Assembly (NCBI RefSeq): GCF_031455095.1
Contig: NZ_JAVDSB010000009.1
Span: forward strand, 1-64,000
Direction: 5' to 3'
Source: Paenibacillus_E qinlingensis_A
Lineage (GTDB): Bacteria > Bacillota > Bacilli > Paenibacillales > NBRC-103111
DNA: 64,000 nt
Shown here: one piece after another, positions 44,618 to 51,592 of the stretch
Position numbering within the stretch: the first letter of the stretch is position 1
Layout: each line of letters begins with the position of its first letter
The notes under the pieces: model-generated
Database searches by the model: none
What the model was told of the DNA's origin: nothing
What the model saw: the letters and a program-made list of their open reading frames with translations, nothing else
Translations under genes and position numbers: made by a program

Positions 44618-46087
44618 ATGCCACAGAAGAATCAAGTTCAACTGATTACGTACCCAGACTCCCTTGGCGGTGATTTACAATCCCTACATCAAGTGCTGAG
44701 CAACTATCTCTCAGATTTGTTTAAAGGCGGCATTCATATCTTGCCTCCGTTTCCTTCGTCAGGGGATAGAGGCTTTGCACCATTAACTTATTTGGAAATA
44801 GAGCCTACGTTTGGCACGTGGGAGGATATAAAGGCGATAGGGCGTCAATATGATGTGCTTGTCGACTTAATGGTTAACCATATTTCCAGGAAATCAACGT
44901 ATTTTCAGGATTTTTTGAAAAACGGACGCCGTTCCGAATATGCAGATCTATTTATTACGTTAGATAAGGTCTGGGAGGATGGAAAGCCTGTTAAGGATGA
45001 TGTCGATAAAATCTTCTTAAGAAGACCTAGACCCTATTCTACTTTTCACATTGAAGAAACGGGTACCGAGGAAACCGTTTGGACCACATTCGGCAAGGAA
45101 GATCCCTCCGAGCAGATTGACCTCGATATTCGATCGGACAAGGTTAAACAGCTATTAACCGCTTTCTTCACCAACTTCTCCGCAAATAATGTGAAGACGG
45201 TGAGACTCGATGCTGTCGGCTTTGTAATTAAGAAGCTGGGAACAAGCTGTTTCTTCGTAGAGCCAGAAATTTACGATTTTCTTGATTGGATTAAGGAAAT
45301 GGCTGATTCCTTAGGAATCGAGCTGTTGCCTGAAGTGCATGCTCATTCTCAGATCCAAAATAAACTGGCTGAACGCGGATACTGGATCTATGATTTTATT
45401 TTGCCATATACGATTCTTGAGACGATGTTGAACAATTCTAGCCAGAAGCTTTGCGAGTATTTAAAAGTACGTCCGAGCAAGCAATTTACCATGTTGGACT
45501 GCCATGATGGCATTCCTGTTTTACCTGATTTGGCTGGTCTTGTCGATACGAAGGCTGCCAGAAATGTAGTCGATCTTTGTGTAGAAAGAGGCTCAACACT
45601 TAGTTTGATCGTGTCCGATGAGCATAAAGGCGAAGGTGGTTTTGATGTTCACCAAATTGGCGGAACCTACTATTCGGTACTGGGTTTCAATGATGATGCC
45701 TATATAGCTTCAAGGGCGATTCAATTCTTTGCTCCGGGTATTCCGCAAGTGTATTATGTTGGCTTATTGGCAGGGGAAAATGATAATGAGGCTGTCAAAG
45801 CGACGGGAGAAAATCGTGCCATGAACCGTCACAACTACACCATGCAAGAAATTGAAGCTTCTTTGAAAAAAGACGTTGTTCAACGCTTGTTAAAGCTTAT
45901 TCGATTTCGAAATGACTATCCCGCATTCAATGGGGACTTTCAAGTTCTGGAATCCGCTAAGGATGAAGTTCATCTGTCCTGGTGTAAGGATAGCCACTCC
46001 TGTACGTTATTTATCGATTTGAAAACGAAGCGAACTGTCATCACGTATTTGGATAGTACGGGTGAAAGGATTCAATATAGCGTTTAG
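44618..46087 (+). CDS. GH13 subfamily 18 sucrose phosphorylase-type enzyme
   Basis: A 489-residue retaining alpha-glucoside phosphorylase, the usual length for the group. Motifs are D-L-M-V-N-H (~83-88), nucleophile Asp198 in R-L-D-A-V-G, acid/base Glu239 in L-L-P-E-V-H and transition-state stabiliser Asp297 in D-C-H-D-G-I. The late G-I-P-Q-V-Y-Y-V-G and R-A-M-N-R-H segments are typical. The subfamily includes sucrose, sucrose-6-phosphate, glucosylglycerol and glucosylglycerate phosphorylases. The acceptor loop (F-D-V-H-Q-I-G-G-T-Y-Y) differs from classical sucrose phosphorylases as I recall them, so the substrate is open. Product would be glucose 1-phosphate. Confidence 0.85.
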   Translation: MPQKNQVQLITYPDSLGGDLQSLHQVLSNYLSDLFKGGIHILPPFPSSGDRGFAPLTYLEIEPTFGTWEDIKAIGRQYDVLVDLMVNHISRKSTYFQDFLKNGRRSEYADLFITLDKVWEDGKPVKDDVDKIFLRRPRPYSTFHIEETGTEETVWTTFGKEDPSEQIDLDIRSDKVKQLLTAFFTNFSANNVKTVRLDAVGFVIKKLGTSCFFVEPEIYDFLDWIKEMADSLGIELLPEVHAHSQIQNKLAERGYWIYDFILPYTILETMLNNSSQKLCEYLKVRPSKQFTMLDCHDGIPVLPDLAGLVDTKAARNVVDLCVERGSTLSLIVSDEHKGEGGFDVHQIGGTYYSVLGFNDDAYIASRAIQFFAPGIPQVYYVGLLAGENDNEAVKATGENRAMNRHNYTMQEIEASLKKDVVQRLLKLIRFRNDYPAFNGDFQVLESAKDEVHLSWCKDSHSCTLFIDLKTKRTVITYLDSTGERIQYSV

Positions 46088-46116
46088 ATAAGGCTATCTC
46101 TCAGGAGGAATCAAGC

Positions 46117-48678
46117 ATGAATAGCAAACTTATTTTAAAAGGTAATGACTGGAAAATATTAGATTTTATCGACGAAGCATGGCGGACCAAACAGGTAGAA
46201 AGTGACGAACCGACAGATCCTCGGCCGTGGGTTAAGGCGACGGTTCCAGGGAGCATTCACCAGGACCTCTGGGACAATGGAATCGTGCCAGATCCTTATT
46301 TTGAACAAAACAGCCTTATGCTGGAGTGGATTCCACAGCGCTCATGGGTATATAGAAAGACGTTTTTTGTTGAAGGGGGGAAAGAGGGAAGCGAAGCACG
46401 GTTGCACCTGCACGGTATTGATTATAGAGCGCACATTTACCTAAATGGTACGTTGCTTGGCAGTCATGAGTCCATGTTTGTACCTGCCGAGTATGAGGTT
46501 GCTTCCCATCTCCGATACGGGGCAGATAACTTGTTGACCGTGGTCCTTGATCCGGCTCCTCCTTCTGAGTCCCAGATGGGGCGAACGTCCAAAGTCGGAC
46601 ATACGAAAACAAGAATGAATTATTGGTGGGATTTTACACCCCGTATGATTCATCTGGGTATTTGGCAGGAAGTGTACATTGCATTTTCCGGACCCGTAAC
46701 GGTCGAAGATATTTACATCCGGCCGCAGCTAAACATGGATTATACCCGTGCGGAGGTTTCCGTAGACATCGAGCTTATATCCAGAAAGGCTATCTCTGCC
46801 GAAATCGATCTGACGATAGCTCATAACGGGAGCCAAGTCGCCATCTTAACCTGCTCTGCGCAGAAGTTAACTGAAGGAGTAACGAAGCTCGAGGTCATGA
46901 TGCCCATCGACGATCCGGAGCTGTGGTGGCCGAATGGGGAAGGTGCGCAGCCGCTATACCAGCTGACAGTTAGTGTAAGGGAGTCAGGCGCTGAAGAGGT
47001 GATGTATCAGCGGGAGACCGAATTTGGCATCCGACAGGTGGAGTTTTCACCTAACGAAACCTCTCATCCGACGGCTTTGCCGTACACATTCACGTTGAAT
47101 GGCCGAAAGGTATATGTCAAAGGGTATAATTGGGTGCCGATCGATGTCCTTTACGGGGTAGAGCGCTTGGAAAAGCTAGAGCATCTACTTACGCTTGCGA
47201 AGGAAGCGAATGTAAATCTCATTCGAGTCAATGGCGTGGGCCTCATTGAGACAGATGCTTTCTATAACCTATGTAACCGGCTCGGGCTCATGGTCTGGCA
47301 GGAGTTCAACCTGACCAGCTCCGCTTTTAACAGTAAGCCGAAAGAGGATGAATCGTTCATCAACCAAGTTATACAGGAAGCGGAGAGCATCATCCCCCTC
47401 AAGCGAAACCATCCGTCACTCGTGTTGTGGTGCGGGGGGAATGAACTGGAGTCGTTGGACAAGCTTCCATTAAACGAGGAAGAACCTGTGCTTGCCGCGC
47501 TCAAAGCGATAGTCAAACGACTCGATCCAGACCGCTTATGGCTGCCTTGTTCACCTTCAGGTCCGCTGCCGTTCAACGGTATTAACATGAGTCGGAACCG
47601 GCCGGATGACCTGCACGATGTCCATGGTCCTTGGCACCACGAGGGCTTGACTGCGCAATATACGCTTTTCAATGCCGGAGCTAATTTATTACACAGTGAA
47701 TTCGGAGCTGACGGCCTCACGAACCTGAAGGCGCTGGAGGCGACCCTGAAGCCGGAAAACCGCTGGCCGGTTACGCTGCACAATCCCGTGTGGTATCACC
47801 TAGGCTCCTGGTGGGTGCAGGAAAAGCAATGGCGTGACATTTTCGGCGAACTCTCCGACCTTGAGACGGCCATTGAAGCAACCCAATACTTGCAGGCGGA
47901 GGGTGTGCGTTACGCGATTGAGAGGAATCGTGCTCGCAAATTCCGCAACAGCGGTGTTTTGCCGTGGATGTTCAACGAACCATATCCCATGGCAGCATGC
48001 ACGTCGGCCATTGATTATTTCGGCCGACCGAAGCATTTGTATTACGCCTCGGCACAAGCGTATAACACTGTTTCCGTAACGGCCAAATTCGCAAAGCAAG
48101 CTTGGGCGAACGATTTGGATTTTAAAGCGGAATTGTGGGTGACCAACGGCGGTACCCAAGATTACACAGAGGCGGAGCTACATTGGTCGATGGAAGGAGA
48201 TAATGGCAACGGCTTTGCAAGCGGTATGCGTAGGATAAATGTGGGAGCTAATGTAGCGGATAGCTTTGGAGATATCAGCTGTCAATTACCTAAGATTCAT
48301 GGCAATCTGTTTTTTCTTACACTTCAGCTCAAGATGCCATCTGGTATTGTAATTGCCTCTAATCGTTATCTGTTCACGACGACGGAAAATCTTCAGCCGA
48401 TGCTGGATCTTCCACGCACTGTGCTGGATATTCAATCGGATTGCAAGGGTCCAAATTGGAGCATTACGGTTACAAACCGAGGGGAGTGTGCCGCCTTGCT
48501 TGTCCGAATCGATGATGAACGATCTCTGGATGCCGAAGGATGGGGGTATATTAGCCACAGCGGATTCCATCTGCTCCCTGGGGAGAGCCGCACAGTTACA
48601 GTTGTCTGGAAAGGTACCGGGACTCACAGCGTGCTGTCCGTCCAGGCACTTAATGCGGATAAGCGGATAGTAGAATAG
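46117..48678 (+). CDS. GH2 beta-mannosidase
   Basis: An 853-residue three-domain GH2 enzyme. The N-terminal sugar-binding domain has V-P-G-S-I-H-Q-D-L and W-V-Y-R-K-T-F. The barrel begins K-G-Y-N-W-V-P-I-D. The acid/base is Glu443 in G-N-E-L-E and the nucleophile is Glu528 in H-S-E-F-G. The P-G-S-I-H-Q-D-L and G-Y-N-W-V-P-I-D motifs are those of beta-mannosidases rather than beta-galactosidases. It would trim beta-mannosides in the cytoplasm. It is the last gene of operon B and is followed by a hairpin. Confidence 0.88.
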   Translation: MNSKLILKGNDWKILDFIDEAWRTKQVESDEPTDPRPWVKATVPGSIHQDLWDNGIVPDPYFEQNSLMLEWIPQRSWVYRKTFFVEGGKEGSEARLHLHGIDYRAHIYLNGTLLGSHESMFVPAEYEVASHLRYGADNLLTVVLDPAPPSESQMGRTSKVGHTKTRMNYWWDFTPRMIHLGIWQEVYIAFSGPVTVEDIYIRPQLNMDYTRAEVSVDIELISRKAISAEIDLTIAHNGSQVAILTCSAQKLTEGVTKLEVMMPIDDPELWWPNGEGAQPLYQLTVSVRESGAEEVMYQRETEFGIRQVEFSPNETSHPTALPYTFTLNGRKVYVKGYNWVPIDVLYGVERLEKLEHLLTLAKEANVNLIRVNGVGLIETDAFYNLCNRLGLMVWQEFNLTSSAFNSKPKEDESFINQVIQEAESIIPLKRNHPSLVLWCGGNELESLDKLPLNEEEPVLAALKAIVKRLDPDRLWLPCSPSGPLPFNGINMSRNRPDDLHDVHGPWHHEGLTAQYTLFNAGANLLHSEFGADGLTNLKALEATLKPENRWPVTLHNPVWYHLGSWWVQEKQWRDIFGELSDLETAIEATQYLQAEGVRYAIERNRARKFRNSGVLPWMFNEPYPMAACTSAIDYFGRPKHLYYASAQAYNTVSVTAKFAKQAWANDLDFKAELWVTNGGTQDYTEAELHWSMEGDNGNGFASGMRRINVGANVADSFGDISCQLPKIHGNLFFLTLQLKMPSGIVIASNRYLFTTTENLQPMLDLPRTVLDIQSDCKGPNWSITVTNRGECAALLVRIDDERSLDAEGWGYISHSGFHLLPGESRTVTVVWKGTGTHSVLSVQALNADKRIVE

Positions 48679-48711
48679 CTAGCGATGACGGGAATTAAAT
48701 AAGATGAATGC

Positions 48712-48761
48712 AAATAGCGGCAGCCTAGGACGTGTTTTATCGTCTGAGGCTGCCGCTATTT
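48712..48761. terminator. Terminator hairpin at the end of operon B
   Basis: A perfect 15-base stem: AAATAGCGGCAGCCT (48712-48726) with AGGCTGCCGCTATTT (48747-48761). It lies between the convergent GH2 and AraC genes. The T-run is short, but A/T at the stem base suits both directions. Confidence 0.8.
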
Positions 48762-48767
48762 GCTGTG

Positions 48768-49550
48768 TTAAACGCGATAATTCTTACGATAGCCAGAAGG
48801 ACTTATCCCCATGTGCTGTGAAAAAACGCGACTGAAATAGAACGCATTCTGGAAACCACATTGCTCCGCAATGTTTTCCAGAGAATCTTGGGTTTCAACG
48901 AGTAAAAGCCGAGCACGGGTTAATCGCACTTTGGTTGAAAACCGGACGGGGGATAAGCCATAGGCAGCTTGGAAACGACGAGTAAGTTGAGAATTGCTTA
49001 TGCCGAGTGTTGTGGCAAGCTCTTGTAAGGATAGTTCGTGCTCACATGTCCGTGTTTCAATATAGGCAGCTGCCCTATTCATTAAGGGGTCAATGGTGCC
49101 CGCACTATGATGCTGTGTTTTGTATTGTTCACGATGAGATTGGAAAATAAGATCCTTGATAAGGTGGCGTGCATCTGATGTGAACTGTTGGTGAAGATCT
49201 TCCGATTCTTGCCACTCTTGCAAGTATTGAAATGTGGAACGAAGCCGACTGATATCTTTCAAGCGTACGATTTGGGGGAGGGTCCAATCTCCTAAACAGG
49301 TGAATTCGCAGAAATGAAAGGAAAGCTTTTGCAGGACATGTCGTTTCAATATGTGGTTCGGCGGACAAAAGATCAATTCGCCAAATTGAGCTAGTTGTTG
49401 TTTGGTATCGTCCCCCCCATCAATGGTGAACGAAAAGCTGCCATCTTGGGCGGCTAACATGACCCAACCTTGATACGTATCTTCAGTAAGTGAAAACTGC
49501 TCTCTTTGATCAGCATAATAATAGCGTGTTAATTTGATGTCTTGAATCAA
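48768..49550 (-). CDS. AraC-family transcriptional regulator
   Basis: A 260-residue regulator with a short N-terminal ligand domain (residues 1-150; G-E-L-I-F-C-P-P-N-H-I-L marks the cupin strand) and a C-terminal pair of helix-turn-helices (L-S-L-Q-E-L-A-T-T-L-G-I-S and C-G-F-Q-N-A-F-Y-F-S-R-V-F), ending S-P-S-G-Y-R-K. Start is TTG at 49550 with AAAGGAG about ten bases upstream. It is divergent from the PhyH-type gene, the usual arrangement for a local activator, and convergent with operon B. Confidence 0.9.
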   Translation of the reverse strand: MIQDIKLTRYYYADQREQFSLTEDTYQGWVMLAAQDGSFSFTIDGGDDTKQQLAQFGELIFCPPNHILKRHVLQKLSFHFCEFTCLGDWTLPQIVRLKDISRLRSTFQYLQEWQESEDLHQQFTSDARHLIKDLIFQSHREQYKTQHHSAGTIDPLMNRAAAYIETRTCEHELSLQELATTLGISNSQLTRRFQAAYGLSPVRFSTKVRLTRARLLLVETQDSLENIAEQCGFQNAFYFSRVFSQHMGISPSGYRKNYRV

Positions 49551-49701
49551 TTAACGAGTTCTCCTTTCCATACAAAAAAGTATATGTATTAGTATAACTT
49601 CGTGCATGGAATAAGGGAAGTATTCGCTGTAATATAAAGATATAAACAAGCCGAAGATTGCTGGTTTGCGGCAAAAAAACAAATGAAAGGCTGTGAATTA
49701 C

Positions 49702-50475
49702 ATGAAAAAGAAATCCTTGAATATCTTGACTCATGAGCAATTGAATACGTATAACGAGCAGGGGTATTTGGTTTTGCGTAACGTATTTACTGAGTTGGAA
49801 GCGAAAGTAATTCAGACGGAATGCGATCAATTGCTAACTTTAGGTGAATATACGGATAAATTTAATATCCGAGCAGGTCATAAAAGTTACGTCGATGGAT
49901 CAATTGCCATAGAGCGCCTAGATCCTGTGCACGATATTTCAGCGGTGTTCGCTGATTTAGTGAAAGACGAGCGACTATTAGCTCCACTTCGTGACATATA
50001 TTTGGATGAGCCGTTACTTTTTAAAGATAAACTGATCTATAAGCTCCCGGGGTCCAATGGTTACTCGATGCATCAAGATGCGTCTTGGTGGCAAGGATTC
50101 CCTATCGAAGGACTTATCTCTGTGATGGTCGCTATTGATGGCGCGACAACTGCAAACGGCGGCTTGGAGTTGTTTCCTGGATACCACGGACATTTGCGTT
50201 CAACACCAGGCGAATTAAGGAACATGAATGCGGAAGAAATTGCAGAAATTTACCCTAAGAAGGGTGAAATTGTAGAAACAAACCCAGGTGATGTTATTAT
50301 TTTCCACTCCTTCACACCTCACCAAAGCGGGGCTAACACCTCACAAGTAAGTCGTAAACAGTTGTATTTAACGTATTCCCCAAGTAAAAATGGTGATTTA
50401 TATAAGGCACATTATCAGCATTACCAACGTTACAATTTGAAGGGCAAAGACACAGCTAGTTATCATTTCTTGTAA
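49702..50475 (+). CDS. Phytanoyl-CoA dioxygenase (PhyH)-family oxygenase
   Basis: A protein of about 257 residues with the double-stranded beta-helix of Fe(II)/2-oxoglutarate oxygenases. H-Q-D near residue 115 (S-M-H-Q-D-A-S) and the distal His in S-F-T-P-H-Q-S-G are the iron ligands. R-K-Q-L-Y-L-T-Y provides the candidate 2-oxoglutarate arginine. Bacterial relatives oxidise varied small molecules, including ectoine and sugar-like compounds. ATG 49702 is favoured over GTG 49693, because the AAAGG ribosome site sits 11 bases from the ATG and only two from the GTG. It lies between two AraC genes and stands alone. Confidence 0.82.
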   Translation: MKKKSLNILTHEQLNTYNEQGYLVLRNVFTELEAKVIQTECDQLLTLGEYTDKFNIRAGHKSYVDGSIAIERLDPVHDISAVFADLVKDERLLAPLRDIYLDEPLLFKDKLIYKLPGSNGYSMHQDASWWQGFPIEGLISVMVAIDGATTANGGLELFPGYHGHLRSTPGELRNMNAEEIAEIYPKKGEIVETNPGDVIIFHSFTPHQSGANTSQVSRKQLYLTYSPSKNGDLYKAHYQHYQRYNLKGKDTASYHFL

Positions 50476-50482
50476 AAGAGTT

Positions 50483-50518
50483 GAAGAGATCCGCCTTCCA
50501 TAGGTAGATCTCTTTTCT
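50483..50518. terminator. Bidirectional terminator
   Basis: AAGAGATC pairs with GATCTCTT around a loop that itself contains CCT/AGG pairing, followed by TTTTC. It separates the convergent PhyH-type and AraC genes. Confidence 0.8.
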
Positions 50519-50521
50519 TCG

Positions 50522-51424
50522 TTAAGTCATTTTCTCTATTTGAAGGCTCATTTCTTTCATTACTTTTCTACGATATTGGCCTGGGGTAACGCCAGTAAAC
50601 TTCTTAAATAACTTATGAAAATAAGGCAAGCTCTCATATCCGCAATTGTAAGCGATGGTATCGATACCTAAATCCGTCGTTAAAAGCTGCTCCTTGGCAG
50701 TTGAAATTCGCTTGGCGTTCACATAGTCGGTGATGTTCATCCCGGTTAATTGTTTAAACACCCTAGATAAATGAGGGGCTGAGACGGAAGTCTGCTTAGC
50801 CAAATACGAAAGTCCAACGATATGGTCAGTGTGGAACTGATCTAAGTGTTGAAGGATGTTAAGTAACCAGGAGGGTCCGACATCGGATTTGGCCAGTTGT
50901 TGATGGGATTCTTTTACTATCAAACGATTAATGCTGATTAGAAAGCTATTTAAAAGTAGTTGGACTGCGTATCTAAAACCAGCTTCATGTCGTTCCATTT
51001 CATCATGCATGTGTTGGAGCTTTTCTTCTAGATGAGGGCGCATGGCTACTGGGACAACAAGCTTGTAACTCCTGTATTTTCGTGCTCGCTCAAAAACTTG
51101 CCTATTCGTAAACGAATCACCTGTTGAATAATGTCCAATTAGTTGCGGATCAAAAAAGACAGCAGTGGCAGTCACAGGAGATTCAGAATCTGGCAATGCC
51201 TGATGAATGGTATTGCCAGGAATGATGAAAAGGTCTCCTTCATTCATTTCGTAGAGCATTTGGTTCAAGAAAAACGTGCCTTTCCCACTATAAACATAAA
51301 CCAACTCATAGCGATCATGTAGATGTTCAGGAAGTTCTCGAATTGGTGTCTTTTGATCCTTAAAAACAATATCAAATGGTAGGAGATCGTCGTTTGTAAA
51401 GTTCTTTACAAGCGGTTTTTGCAT
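50522..51424 (-). CDS. AraC-family transcriptional regulator with cupin domain
   Basis: A 300-residue regulator. The N-terminal cupin has L-P-E-H-L-H-D-R-Y-E-L-V and G-D-L-F-I-I-P-G-N-T-I-H. The C-terminal helix-turn-helix pair has V-S-A-P-H-L-S-R-V-F-K and N-C-G-Y-E-S-L-P-Y-F-H-K-L-F-K, ending T-P-G-Q-Y-R-R-K. ATG 51424 is preceded by GAGGAGG. It is divergent from the UxaA-type dehydratase gene at 51593 and probably controls it and the aldo/keto reductase. Confidence 0.92.
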   Translation of the reverse strand: MQKPLVKNFTNDDLLPFDIVFKDQKTPIRELPEHLHDRYELVYVYSGKGTFFLNQMLYEMNEGDLFIIPGNTIHQALPDSESPVTATAVFFDPQLIGHYSTGDSFTNRQVFERARKYRSYKLVVPVAMRPHLEEKLQHMHDEMERHEAGFRYAVQLLLNSFLISINRLIVKESHQQLAKSDVGPSWLLNILQHLDQFHTDHIVGLSYLAKQTSVSAPHLSRVFKQLTGMNITDYVNAKRISTAKEQLLTTDLGIDTIAYNCGYESLPYFHKLFKKFTGVTPGQYRRKVMKEMSLQIEKMT

Positions 51425-51513
51425 GTTGCGAGCCTCCTCTGATCAACTTATTTCCTTCATTTGTTTTATTTATAGAATATCAAAATAGAGTATGTTTCTG
51501 CAAAGGTAAAGAA

Positions 51514-51541
51514 TTAACAAATGCCATAATCTTGATACAAT
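51514..51541 (+). promoter_or_regulatory. Probable sigma-A promoter for the dehydratase operon
   Basis: TTAACA at 51514-51519 and TACAAT at 51536-51541 with a 16-base spacer, about 50 bases before the dehydratase start, in the divergent region shared with the AraC gene. Confidence 0.55.
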
Positions 51542-51592
51542 ATTAGTAAACTTGAATTGTTCAGAAAATCTCATCAAAGGAGCTAGTCATCG

